This document shows positions 42,612-51,564 of a stretch of 64,000 nt of DNA, piece by piece. The position numbers and the translations under genes are program-made. The stretch's first letter is position 1, and each line of letters begins with the position of its first letter. Under the pieces are notes generated by a model. The model was not told the origin of the DNA. It saw only the letters and a program-made list of their open reading frames with translations, and did not search any database. The stretch is from Deltaproteobacteria bacterium (GTDB lineage Bacteria > Myxococcota_A > UBA9042 > DTJE01), in the NCBI GenBank assembly GCA_029547805.1, contig JAKPOP010000028.1:17507-81506 (forward strand), given 5' to 3'.

Positions 42612-43417
42612 ACAGGCGGATCCCTGGCAAGGGGCGTGCGGCCGTCCTCGCGACGGCCATCCTGGCAGGCTGCTTCTCCTGGACTTGCGAGACGTCGAAT
42701 CCCCAGGCGATCTTCGTGCTGGACGCCGCGGCGGTGACCTTCGCCACCCAGTGCACGATCCGCCCGGGACAGGCGGCCCAGGCCATCTGGCCCTACGGGA
42801 GATTGGACCTGGCCCTGACCAACCAGTACTGGCTGTTCCCCCGGTTCCGCAACATGCTGAACCCCATCCGGACCGTCACCGGGGAGACCCTCGAGACTCC
42901 CCAGGCCGAGGCCCACTACCTCACGGTGCAGGTCGCCCGGGTCTTCCTGGACATGGGGGAGTTCTCACCGAAGGGCAGCGACAACCCGGCGACCAAGCAA
43001 CTCGGTTACAAGTACATGTACGAGGGGGTCGAGTCCCAGGTGGCAGCCGGCGTCGCGCCGCTGACCGAGGGCATCGTCGCGGTGCAGGTCATCCCGCCGG
43101 AACTGGGCAACGTGCTCGACCGGAAGATGCAGGAGGCCGTTCGGAGCGTCTCCAACCCGGCGGTCTGGGTCACCGCCTACGTGACCCTCATTGCCCAGAT
43201 GCAGGACGGCACCGTGGTCCAGTCCAACGAGTTCGCCTTCCCGATCCAGTTGTGCTGGGGGTGCCTGGTGGTCCCCTCCTGTCCGGACCAGATCCAGCAA
43301 CTGCCCTGCAACCTGGGCCAGGACGAGTCGATTCCCGGCACCGTCTGCCAGTGCCTGGCCAATCACCCCGAGGGCTGTCCGGTCGACTGCGGCGTCGCCT
43401 GCTGGCCCGCCCCCTGA
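42608..43417 (+). CDS. Lipoprotein coupled to pilQ
   Basis: A 269-residue protein with a signal peptide and lipobox (ILAGC). The middle is soluble with no recognised domain. The last 60 residues carry about ten cysteines in short spacing (CWGCLVVPSCPD, CQCLANHPEGCPVDCGVAC), so a disulfide-rich tail is likely in the periplasm or at the cell surface. Its ATG overlaps the pilQ stop (ATGA) with GGGAGG upstream, so it is made together with PilQ and may be a pilotin or secretin partner (inference from position only). Confidence 0.75.
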   Translation: MNRRIPGKGRAAVLATAILAGCFSWTCETSNPQAIFVLDAAAVTFATQCTIRPGQAAQAIWPYGRLDLALTNQYWLFPRFRNMLNPIRTVTGETLETPQAEAHYLTVQVARVFLDMGEFSPKGSDNPATKQLGYKYMYEGVESQVAAGVAPLTEGIVAVQVIPPELGNVLDRKMQEAVRSVSNPAVWVTAYVTLIAQMQDGTVVQSNEFAFPIQLCWGCLVVPSCPDQIQQLPCNLGQDESIPGTVCQCLANHPEGCPVDCGVACWPAP

Positions 43418-43603
43418 CCGGGGACAGTCCCCGAATGGCCCAAATCAACCCTTTGATCTTCCAAGGATGATCTGCATCCAGGGCGGGTTGCGCCGATCCG
43501 CGGCCGAGGCCTGGACCGCCAGATCTCTCGATGTGGGGAGTGTTCGCCCTTCCCCCCGGGCCGCGCCCGGGTCGCGGCGCGTCCCATTCCCCTCGCTTCG
43601 CAC

Positions 43604-43619
43604 GCGGCCTCCCGGCCGC
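43604..43619. terminator. Stem-loop between convergent genes
   Basis: GCGGCC, loop TCCC, GGCCGC: a perfect 6-base-pair G/C stem in the 254-base gap between the convergent lipoprotein and PEGA genes. No T-run on either side, so it is at best a Rho-assisted or RNA-stabilising element. Confidence 0.3.
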
Positions 43620-43671
43620 AATGCCCCCGGTGACGGCAATCCATGTCGGAGGACGGATGTTCGAGGAGGAG

Positions 43672-44808
43672 TCAGTGCTCGGGAAGGTTGCCGCATCGCA
43701 CGACGTCGTCCATCGTCCGGGCCTTCCACGCGCAGACGGAGAAATCCAGGTCGCCCGCGTTGCATCGCCGGAGGCAGATGTTCCGGATGGGATCCCTGGC
43801 CCCCTCCGAGTCCACCGCCTGCACGAAACGGTCACAGACCTTCTTGCAGTCCGGCTTCTTCGCCTCTCCTGCCGGGGACCCCGGCGTCGAGGGCTTCTCG
43901 GCTGGGGTCTGGGCCACCGGCGCAGGCTGAGGGGCCGGAGCCGGCTCAGGACTCGGGGACGCCGCAGGCTGGGGGGCCGGCTCAGGACGCGGAGACGCTG
44001 CGGGCTGCGGCGCCGGGGCCGGCTCGGGACGCGGGGCGGGCTTGGGAGCCGGCGCCGGAGCCGGAGCGACCACCGGAGCGGGAGGCGGAGGAGCGGGCTG
44101 CCGGACGGGAACGGGGGTCTCCCGAACCACGGGAGCCGCCGGCGGCGACGAGGCCCCGACCGGAACCGAGACCAGACTCACCGCCCGGGCTGCAACGTCC
44201 ACGTCCTGTCGATACATCCAGGCCCCACTGACCAGCACGACCTCGTGGCGACCCTCGGGGACGCGCCGGAGGGTCAAGGGGGTCCGCCCGACGTACTCCC
44301 CGTCCACCGAGATCTCGGCCCCGGTGGGCTCGGTGAGAATGGTCAGGGCTCCGGTCCCACCCTGGGTGGCCGGCCTCAGCGATACGAAGAGTTTCAGGAC
44401 CTCCTCCTCCCGGAGTTCCACGGCCCCGGAGATCGTCTCCATGCCGGGGGCGGACACCTGGAGGTTCACGACCCGGTCCTCCCGCCAGCGCAGGAACACC
44501 CGTCCGCGCCCCTCCAGGGACCCCTCGATCCGGATCTCCGCCGTCTCCGGCGAGGTCTCCACAAAGAGGTAGGCGGGACGTTTGAGAGGGTTCGGGCGAC
44601 GATTCTTGAGCCGGGCGTCCCCGGGAGGAATCAACACCTCGGGCCCCTGGAATTCCCCGGGGGCGGGCCCTCGAACCCGGGGTGCCGGAGCCGGCTCCGG
44701 CACGGGAGCAGGAGGCGGAGGTGCCGGGGGATCGGAGGGCCGGGGTTTCGCCTCGGCAGCCACGACCCCACAGAGAACCACCACCATGGCCAAGCACGTT
44801 CGTTTCAT
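43672..44808 (-). CDS. Secreted PEGA-domain protein with Pro/Ala linker and Cys-rich C-terminus
   Basis: This 378-residue protein has a signal peptide (CLAMVVVLCGVVAAEA), then a Pro-rich stretch. Two beta domains follow: a surface-layer-like region (AYLFVETSPETAEIRIEGS) and a PEGA domain (GALTILTEPTGAEISVDGEYVGRTPLTLRRVPEG). About 100 residues are Pro/Ala/Glu repeats of the PxPEPAP type, likely a stiff wall-spanning linker. The C-terminal 55 residues contain six cysteines (CKKVCDRFVQAV, CLRRC, CAW, RC) in a compact helical module. GGAGGGG precedes the ATG. No enzymatic motif. Confidence 0.75.
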   Translation of the reverse strand: MKRTCLAMVVVLCGVVAAEAKPRPSDPPAPPPPAPVPEPAPAPRVRGPAPGEFQGPEVLIPPGDARLKNRRPNPLKRPAYLFVETSPETAEIRIEGSLEGRGRVFLRWREDRVVNLQVSAPGMETISGAVELREEEVLKLFVSLRPATQGGTGALTILTEPTGAEISVDGEYVGRTPLTLRRVPEGRHEVVLVSGAWMYRQDVDVAARAVSLVSVPVGASSPPAAPVVRETPVPVRQPAPPPPAPVVAPAPAPAPKPAPRPEPAPAPQPAASPRPEPAPQPAASPSPEPAPAPQPAPVAQTPAEKPSTPGSPAGEAKKPDCKKVCDRFVQAVDSEGARDPIRNICLRRCNAGDLDFSVCAWKARTMDDVVRCGNLPEH

Positions 44809-44870
44809 CGTGATCCCCTCCGCGTCATCGATGGACGGACCGGTCCTCCCATCCTGCTGCGAACGGCCGC

Positions 44871-44900
44871 ATTCTGTCCCGCTCGTCCCGAGGAAGTCAA
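44871..44900 (-). promoter_or_regulatory. Sigma-70-like promoter of the PEGA-protein gene
   Basis: On the minus strand TTGACT (44895-44900), an 18-base spacer and CAGAAT (44871-44876), 62 bases upstream of the ATG in the divergent gap. Confidence 0.5.
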
Positions 44901-44980
44901 TCGGTTCGATGTCCCGGCGTTCCTTCGGGGACCCGACCGTTCGACTTCCGCTACACTCTCCTGGAGCCGTGAGGAATCGG

Positions 44981-47647
44981 ATGCGCACCCCCGAACAACG
45001 TCCCAGCCGCCCGAGGGTGCACGCTGCCGTCGCAGGAGTCATCTCCGCACTGCTGGTCTGGGTGGCCTGTGGCGGTACCCCCGGAGGGAACCCTGCGGAC
45101 CGGGACCTTCCAGGGCTCGACTCGCCGGACCGGCCCGAAGCCGAGGTTTCCCCGGACCCGGGCCGGGACGACGGCGACGAAGCGGCCTTTCCACTGGACG
45201 CCCCGGAAGTGGGAAGGGATGCCGAATTCCGTGACCCCGGAGACACTGCCCCTGGAAAGGACTCGGAAGCCCCCCAGGACGGAGAGGCCCGGGACGTGGA
45301 GTGGCAGGACCCGGGCAGGGAGGACGTCCCGGCGGGGGAGGAGGCCCCCCCGACCGATGCGGCGCGCTGCATGCCAGACGAGGACCCCTGTCCATGCCAG
45401 GAGGACGAGGACTGCCCTGAGGGGACCTTCTGCGCCGGAGACCGATGCAGACCCTGGGTCTGCTGGCCCGGGGCAACCACCTGCCTGGAGTCCAACCGGA
45501 TCCTGTGCGACCGCAACGGGGGCGGCTACCAGGTGCTCGAGGACTGCGACGACCACAATGCCTGCACCCTCGGAGACGGCTGCGCGGCCGGGGGATGCCT
45601 GCCCCGCAGCGCCGTGTCCTGCGACGACGACAATCCCTGTACGGTGGACCGGTGCGAACCCACGACCGGGGAGTGTCGTTTCGAGCCGATGGACGACCTG
45701 CCCTGCGACGACGGGGACCCCTGCACGACCGGGGACCGCTGCCAGCAGGGTGCCTGCGTTCCCCCGGGATCCCGCTTCTGTGGAGACGGGAACCCCTGCA
45801 CGGACGACCTCTGCACCTCCCTGCTGGGCTGCGTGCACCTGCCCCGGGAGGGGCCCTGCACCCCCGGGGCCTCGACCCCCTGCACGGTCGGAGGATCGTG
45901 CCGGGACGGGCGCTGCGACCCGGTGCCCCGGGACTGCGATGACCAGGACGTCTGCACGGAGGACTCCTGCGACCCGGCCTCCGGGACCTGCCGACACCTG
46001 CCGATTCCCGGCTGCGCCTGTGTCTCTGACCGGGACTGCGACGACGAGGACCCCTGCACCGACGACCCTTGCCAGAACGGGGCCTGCAGCCACGTCCCGA
46101 AGACCGGCCTTCCCTGCTGCCTGGACGACCGGGACTGCCCCGTCGAGGACCCGTGCCTCGAGGCCCTCTGCCAGGAACGCCGGTGCACCCAACGCCCACG
46201 GACCACCCCCGAGTGCTGCCAGAACCCGGACCGGCGGTGGGACTTCGAGGCGGGTCCTGGCGACTGGACCCCCGTCCCCGACGACCAGGCGGCCCTGCGA
46301 TGGCGCTGGATGGCGGCCCCAGGAGGCGGCGGTGCCCTGGGCTTCGGCCGGGAGGATGGGGCGCCTTTTGACGTGCAGACCCCGGTGACCGGAGAGGTCC
46401 GGTCGGTGCCGCTGGCGATCCCCGGTGGCGTGCAGACCCGGATCCGGTGGCGGGTCTGGCTGGACCTTGACGACGCTCCGGGAAGGGACCTCGTTCGCCT
46501 CGAGGCGATCCGGGGGGAACGGGTCGTGGGGATCTGGGAGCGCCCCTCCGGCTTCCCGATGCGCCTCTGGCAGTGGCTCCAGGCGGACCTCTCTGTGCTT
46601 GGAGGCAGTACCATCGCCCTGCGCCTCGTCTATGACTCCCTCGGGTCCTTCCCCGGATCGGGCCGGCAGGTCTTCGTGGACGACCTCTCGGTGCAGAGTT
46701 CCTGCGTCGCCGCTCCCTGCGCCGTCCCGGGCGACTGCATCTCCCTGGGGCGAATCGGGGAGTGCCAGGACGCCACCTGCCGCTTCCAGCAGACCCTCCA
46801 GGCACTCCAGGTCCTGGGGGACCAGGACCTGGCCCCACCGCTCACGACCCCCTCGGACGTCTTGTGGTCCCCCGAGGAGGGCCGGCTCTTCCTGAGCGAC
46901 CGGGACGGGAACCAGGTGCGGGTGCTGGATCCTGCCGGACGGGAGATCGAGAGCATCGGTGGTGCGGGGCAGGATCCTGGGCAGTTCCTGGCTCCGAGGG
47001 GCCTGGCCTGGTCCCGGGGCCTGCTGTGGGTCGCCGACTCCCAGAACCACCGGGTGCAGGCCCTGACTCCATCCGGCGTGCCGGTGCTGGTCCTGGGCCG
47101 CAAGGGGTCCGGGTCCGGGGAGTTCCTGGACCCCCGGGACGTGGCCCTCAGCGAGGATGGGGAGCGGGTCTTTGTGGCCGACACCGGGAACCACCGGGTG
47201 CAGGCCCTCACTCGCTGGGGTGTCCCACGGTTCGCCGTCGGGTCCTACGGCACCTCCAGCGGCCGCTTCCGGAGCCCATCCTGCGTCGTCCTCCTCCCGG
47301 GGGAACGCCTGCTGGTCTGCGACTCCCAGAACAACCGGCTCCAGGTGCTGGGCCCCGACGGGGCCTTCCTCCAGGTCCTGCGCCCCCTCGAGGGAGCGGC
47401 CCTGTCGCTGCCCTACCACGCGGCGGCCTTCCCCGACGGGTCCGTGGTCGTCAGCGACTCCCAGAACCACCGGGTGGTCCACATGACCCAGGAGGGCCGG
47501 GTTCTCTGGTCCATCGGGGCCTTTGGCTCCGGGGCCGAGGAGTTCCAGTTCCCCATGGGCCTGGCAGCCCTCGCCTCCGGAGAGGTCTGGGTGGTGGACT
47601 CGGGAAATCGTCGCCTGGTGTTGCTGGGATATGGCCCCTGGCCCTGA
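44981..47647 (+). CDS. Large lipoprotein: acidic linker, Cys-repeat region, jelly-roll-like domain, NHL repeats
   Basis: This 888-residue protein starts with a lipobox (LLVWVAC). An Asp/Glu/Pro/Gly-rich linker of about 100 residues follows. Residues 130-405 contain about eight Cys units of the form CDDxxPCTxDxC. A segment at about 410-570 begins RRWDFEAGPGDWTP and ends VFVDDLSVQSSC, as in MAM or carbohydrate-binding jelly rolls. The C-terminal 270 residues form an NHL-type propeller with repeats such as GLLWVADSQNHRVQAL, RVFVADTGNHRVQAL and LLVCDSQNNRLQVLG. A surface ligand-binding role is likely but unproven. GAGG lies six bases before the ATG. Confidence 0.85.
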   Translation: MRTPEQRPSRPRVHAAVAGVISALLVWVACGGTPGGNPADRDLPGLDSPDRPEAEVSPDPGRDDGDEAAFPLDAPEVGRDAEFRDPGDTAPGKDSEAPQDGEARDVEWQDPGREDVPAGEEAPPTDAARCMPDEDPCPCQEDEDCPEGTFCAGDRCRPWVCWPGATTCLESNRILCDRNGGGYQVLEDCDDHNACTLGDGCAAGGCLPRSAVSCDDDNPCTVDRCEPTTGECRFEPMDDLPCDDGDPCTTGDRCQQGACVPPGSRFCGDGNPCTDDLCTSLLGCVHLPREGPCTPGASTPCTVGGSCRDGRCDPVPRDCDDQDVCTEDSCDPASGTCRHLPIPGCACVSDRDCDDEDPCTDDPCQNGACSHVPKTGLPCCLDDRDCPVEDPCLEALCQERRCTQRPRTTPECCQNPDRRWDFEAGPGDWTPVPDDQAALRWRWMAAPGGGGALGFGREDGAPFDVQTPVTGEVRSVPLAIPGGVQTRIRWRVWLDLDDAPGRDLVRLEAIRGERVVGIWERPSGFPMRLWQWLQADLSVLGGSTIALRLVYDSLGSFPGSGRQVFVDDLSVQSSCVAAPCAVPGDCISLGRIGECQDATCRFQQTLQALQVLGDQDLAPPLTTPSDVLWSPEEGRLFLSDRDGNQVRVLDPAGREIESIGGAGQDPGQFLAPRGLAWSRGLLWVADSQNHRVQALTPSGVPVLVLGRKGSGSGEFLDPRDVALSEDGERVFVADTGNHRVQALTRWGVPRFAVGSYGTSSGRFRSPSCVVLLPGERLLVCDSQNNRLQVLGPDGAFLQVLRPLEGAALSLPYHAAAFPDGSVVVSDSQNHRVVHMTQEGRVLWSIGAFGSGAEEFQFPMGLAALASGEVWVVDSGNRRLVLLGYGPWP

Positions 47648-47658
47648 CCCGCCGGGAA

Positions 47659-49473
47659 TCAGGCCTGGTCCAGGGGGTTTTCCGACGGCCGTGACAGGAC
47701 CTCCTGGAAGCGTTCCAGAACGGCCCGACGCTTCAGTTTGAGCGTCTGGGTCAGCAGGCCGTTCGCGACGGTGAAGTCCTCCTCCACGAAGTGGAAGCGA
47801 CGGGGGATTTCGTAGGACCCGAACTTGCCCCTCAGGTGGTTCTGGATGTCCCGGGCCACCAGCATCCGCAGGGCCCGCCCCACCTCGTCATCCCTCCGAA
47901 AGAGCAGTTCCGGCGGGTCCGCCGACAGGCCCAGTTCCCGACCATGGTGCCTCAGACGCTCCACGTCGGGCACCAGGATGCACTCGTTGAAGGCCCGACC
48001 TTCCCCGAAGACCATCGCGTTGAGGACGTAGGGAATCCGCTTGATCTCCTCCTCGATGGCCGCGGGGAATACGTACTTGCCGTTCTCCAGTTTGTACTGC
48101 TCCTTGAAGCGCCCGGTGATCCAGAGGTATCCGTCCTCGTCCAGGCGTCCCCGATCCCCGGTCCGCAGGCCGCCATCGGGCGTCATCACCGCTGCCGTGG
48201 CCTCGGGCTTGTTGTGGTAGCCCGCCATCACGTTCGGGCCGTAGACGATGATTTCCCCCTCGCCGCTCCCGTCGTCCACCAGGCTCGTATCGATGACCAC
48301 CCGGACGTTCGGCACCGGGCGCCCCACGGTGCCCAGTCGATGGGCGGCGGGACAGTTCATCGTGACCGCCGGCGACGTCTCGGTCAGGCCATAGCAGTCG
48401 TAGACCGGCATCCCCAGGCTGAAGAAGAACCGGGCAATCTCGGGGTTCATCTTCGCGCTTCCGGAGAGGGACCCCTTCAGTCGCCCCCCGAAGCGATCCC
48501 GCACCTTCTGGAGCACGACCCGGTCCAGCAGCCGGTACTTCCAGCCTCCTCGGCCCGTGTCCAGGTGCACGCGGGCGGCCTCCACCGCGGCCTCGAAGAG
48601 CCGCCTCCGAATGCCCCCCTCCTCCCGGACCTTCTGCCAGACCGCATCGTAGATGCGGTTGAAGACCCGGGGAACCGCGATCAGGTAGGTCGGTCGCACC
48701 TCGGCCATGTCCTGGGCCACCGTCATGGGCCCGCCGGCAATTCCCAGGCAGCCTCCAAACGAGGTGAAGAGGTAGAGTTCGGCGGTCTGGCCATAGACGT
48801 GGGCCCAGGGGAGGATCGACAGGCCGACCTCCCCGGCCCTCATCTCCGGAAACAGGGAGTGCCCCGCCCGGACGTTCGTGGTGAAGTTCCCGTGGGTGAG
48901 CAGCACCCCCTTGGGGTCGCCCGTGGTGCCGGAGGTATAGATCAGGCTGGCCACATCGTGGACCCCGGGGCGGATCGAGGCCACCGGTTGCCGGCTGCCC
49001 TGGTCCTCCAGGACCTTCAGGGAATCCTCGCCATCGCCGTCGAACACCACGATTCGGCCCAGGTCCGGGAGGTCCGACACGTCCCCCAGGGCCTCCCGGA
49101 CCTTCCGGTTCGCCACGAAGAGCACCCGGACGCCGGCATCCCGGAGGATGTAGCGCCAGATCCTGGGCAGTTCGGCCTCGTACATCGGGACGAACCGCGC
49201 CCCCAGGCCGAAGGTCGCGAAGGCCGCGATGGCCCATTCGGGGCGGTTGTTGGCGATGAGTCCCACCGCGTCCCCGGCCCCGATCCCCGCCTGGGCCAGG
49301 CCCGACCGGACGGCGTCCACCCGCTGCCCCACCTCCCGGTAGGTCATCCAGTGGAAGCGACCGTCCACCCCGCGGGTCCCGAAGACCGGACGCTCTGGAT
49401 GGGCGGCCACCGAGTCCTCCCAGAGGTCCACCAGATTCCGGGGATGCTGGTACCAGGCGTCCGGTCGGTCCAT
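47659..49473 (-). CDS. AMP-forming long-chain acyl-CoA ligase
   Basis: A 604-residue ANL-superfamily ligase that activates fatty acids to acyl-CoA through acyl-AMP. It has the P-loop-like YTSGTTGDPKGVLLTH, LPWAHVYGQTAELYLFTSFG, the YGLTETSPAVTMN motif, RTGDRGRLDEDGYLWITGR, and KEQYKLENGKYVFP near the catalytic Lys of the C-terminal domain. The architecture matches FadD15-type long-chain ligases. The ATG at 49473 has GGGAGG seven bases upstream. It lies between two Cys-repeat lipoprotein genes: 11 bases after the convergent one and downstream of the other on the same strand. Confidence 0.93.
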   Translation of the reverse strand: MDRPDAWYQHPRNLVDLWEDSVAAHPERPVFGTRGVDGRFHWMTYREVGQRVDAVRSGLAQAGIGAGDAVGLIANNRPEWAIAAFATFGLGARFVPMYEAELPRIWRYILRDAGVRVLFVANRKVREALGDVSDLPDLGRIVVFDGDGEDSLKVLEDQGSRQPVASIRPGVHDVASLIYTSGTTGDPKGVLLTHGNFTTNVRAGHSLFPEMRAGEVGLSILPWAHVYGQTAELYLFTSFGGCLGIAGGPMTVAQDMAEVRPTYLIAVPRVFNRIYDAVWQKVREEGGIRRRLFEAAVEAARVHLDTGRGGWKYRLLDRVVLQKVRDRFGGRLKGSLSGSAKMNPEIARFFFSLGMPVYDCYGLTETSPAVTMNCPAAHRLGTVGRPVPNVRVVIDTSLVDDGSGEGEIIVYGPNVMAGYHNKPEATAAVMTPDGGLRTGDRGRLDEDGYLWITGRFKEQYKLENGKYVFPAAIEEEIKRIPYVLNAMVFGEGRAFNECILVPDVERLRHHGRELGLSADPPELLFRRDDEVGRALRMLVARDIQNHLRGKFGSYEIPRRFHFVEEDFTVANGLLTQTLKLKRRAVLERFQEVLSRPSENPLDQA

Positions 49474-49565
49474 CGCCAATCCTCCCGGAGGAAATGTGGA
49501 CTCAGTCTATCGTGAAACGTCCCGGGAAGAAAACCTCGTCAAGACCAAGGACCGGCCGTCCCGCC

Positions 49566-51467
49566 TCAGAGGCAGTCGTTGCCGACCCGGCACCGCCAGA
49601 TCCCGTTGCCGCCGCCGACATCGACGAGCCGACAACAGGTGCGTTCCCCGGACAGGAGGCAGTTGGCATCCTTCCCCAGGCAGTTGCAGTCCCGGAGGTC
49701 GAGGCGATGCCAGCAGCCCGACGCGGGTTCGCAACCGTCCACGGTGCAGAGGACCTGGTCATCGCAGGATGCCGGCGAACCGGCCCGGCAGTTCCCCTGG
49801 AGGCACTGGTCCCCCACCGTGCAGGCATTCCCGTCGTCGCAGAGCAGGGTGTTCGCGACGAACCGGCAGCCCCGGGCGGGGTCGCAGGAGTCGTCGGTGC
49901 AGGGATTGTGGTCGTCGCAGACCACCGGGGCCCCCGGCTGGCAGGCTCCCCGGACGCAGCGGTCCCCCTCGGTGCAGGCGTCGTTGTCGTTGCACGGTCC
50001 CTCGACGGGGGAGAAGACGCACCCCCAGGGCCCCTCACAGGCATCGGCGGTGCAGGGATTTCCATCGTTGCAGACCACCGGCGTCCCGGGCCGACAGCCC
50101 CCCTCGGCGCACCGGTCGCCCTCGGTGCACGGGTCCCCGTCGTCGCAGGGGGCCTCGTTGGCCACCTGGATGCAACCACGACCGGGAAGACAGGAGTCGT
50201 CGGTGCAGGGGTCCCGATCGTCGCAGTCGTTCCAGGCCCCCGACTCGCACAGTCCCAGGTGACAGCGGTCCCCGACCGTGCAGACCTCCCCGTCGTCGCA
50301 GGCCACCGAGGTCCAGACGGCCCGGCACGTCCCGGTCGAGCGGTCGCAGAGGTCCTCGGTGCAGGGGTCGTGATCCTCGCAGTCGGCATCGTCCCGACAG
50401 GTCCGGCACCCGGGACGAAGGTCGAAGCGGCAGCACCCCTGGTCCGGGTCGCACCGATCGTCGGTGCAGGGGTCCTCGTCCCGACACTCCTCGTCCCGCT
50501 CGCAGAAACCCGGAAGGGCGTCGTGGCGGCAGCCGGTTCCTGCCTCGCACCAGTCTCGGGTGCAGGACCGCTGGTCATCGCAAGAGGACTGGGAGTGGCT
50601 GCAGACCCCCAGGTCCGGGTCGCATCGATCATCGGTGCAGGGATCGCCGTCGTCGCAGGCATCTCCCGACCGGCAAGAAACGCATCCCTCCAGGGCCCGG
50701 TGCAGGCAGCCCCCCGTGGCGGGGTCGCAGAGGTCCTGGGTGCAGGCGTTCCCGTCGTCGCAGGACGGCGGGGACCCCGTGACGCAGACCGTCTCGCTGC
50801 ATGCCCCGGGGGTTCCCCGCAGGGTCACGCATCGCCCCGGGGAGCACAGGTCCCCGGTGCGGCAGTCCTCGTCACTGGCACAGAGGGACTGACAGTTGCA
50901 CTCGAAGACGCAGTACCCCTCCCCGACGCACCGGTCCAGTGTGCAGTTGTTCCCATCGTCGCACCGGCCCGAGACCAGGCAGGACACGCACCCCTCGATG
51001 GGAATGGACTCCCATTCACACCGCCCATCGCGGCAGAAGTCCCGGGTGCAACCGTCCCGGTCGAAACAGTCCCGGCCATCCTGGCAGGGAATACACCCGG
51101 GGATCGCCTCGTGGCGGCACTGGCCGGCAGTGACGTCACACCAGTCCCGGGTACAGGGCAGGCCGTCGTCGCAATCCCAGGGACAGGGCAGGTCTCCCGA
51201 GAGGTCCGCCGGAGGCAGATCGGCATTCCCGAGATCGGCCTCCTCGACCCGGTCCTGTGGCAGGGCGTCTCCCGGCCGGTCCGACCCTGTGACGTCTTCG
51301 GGGCCCGGATCCCAGGCACCGTCGGTCCCGCCGCGATCCCCCGGGACGTCCGCCCCGCTCATGTCCCCCAGGGTCAGGTCCATCCCCTCCAGGGAGGGCC
51401 CAGGCACGCCGCCGCACGCCCCGCAGCACCCCGCCAGCCAGACGACGAGCCAGAGCCGCTTCCTCAT
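49566..51467 (-). CDS. Lipoprotein made of tandem Cys repeats
   Basis: A 633-residue protein with signal peptide and lipobox (WLAGC or GAC, residues 11-17). An acidic Asp/Pro/Gly linker runs to about residue 95, followed by about 17 Cys units up to the C-terminus. Unit consensus is CDDGxPCTxDxC or CTxGDxC, often joined by a Cys in the spacer (PGCRTC, EGCVSC). In the C-terminal half CTxGDxC and CTxDxC units alternate. The Asp density suggests calcium or other cation binding; disulfides are expected, so the protein works outside the cytoplasm. Start at 51467 with GGGAG upstream. No enzymatic domain. Confidence 0.85.
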   Translation of the reverse strand: MRKRLWLVVWLAGCCGACGGVPGPSLEGMDLTLGDMSGADVPGDRGGTDGAWDPGPEDVTGSDRPGDALPQDRVEEADLGNADLPPADLSGDLPCPWDCDDGLPCTRDWCDVTAGQCRHEAIPGCIPCQDGRDCFDRDGCTRDFCRDGRCEWESIPIEGCVSCLVSGRCDDGNNCTLDRCVGEGYCVFECNCQSLCASDEDCRTGDLCSPGRCVTLRGTPGACSETVCVTGSPPSCDDGNACTQDLCDPATGGCLHRALEGCVSCRSGDACDDGDPCTDDRCDPDLGVCSHSQSSCDDQRSCTRDWCEAGTGCRHDALPGFCERDEECRDEDPCTDDRCDPDQGCCRFDLRPGCRTCRDDADCEDHDPCTEDLCDRSTGTCRAVWTSVACDDGEVCTVGDRCHLGLCESGAWNDCDDRDPCTDDSCLPGRGCIQVANEAPCDDGDPCTEGDRCAEGGCRPGTPVVCNDGNPCTADACEGPWGCVFSPVEGPCNDNDACTEGDRCVRGACQPGAPVVCDDHNPCTDDSCDPARGCRFVANTLLCDDGNACTVGDQCLQGNCRAGSPASCDDQVLCTVDGCEPASGCWHRLDLRDCNCLGKDANCLLSGERTCCRLVDVGGGNGIWRCRVGNDCL

Positions 51468-51564
51468 GGGTCTCCCGGGTCGCGAATGCCGTCCCGGAAC
51501 AGTATAGCCGTCCACCAGGACCCGGTCCAAGGAACCGAACCTCGTCCCTGCCGGGCCGATCGAC

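Noticed and set aside
43418..43671. A small gene between the pilQ-linked lipoprotein and the PEGA gene
   Set aside because: Only short Arg/Pro-rich frames without starts at plausible ribosome sites; the only structure is the 43604-43619 stem-loop.
44951..47482. 843-codon minus-strand frame with a similar repetitive look
   Set aside because: Shadow of the Cys-repeat/NHL lipoprotein, which has a signal peptide, ribosome site and recognisable domains.
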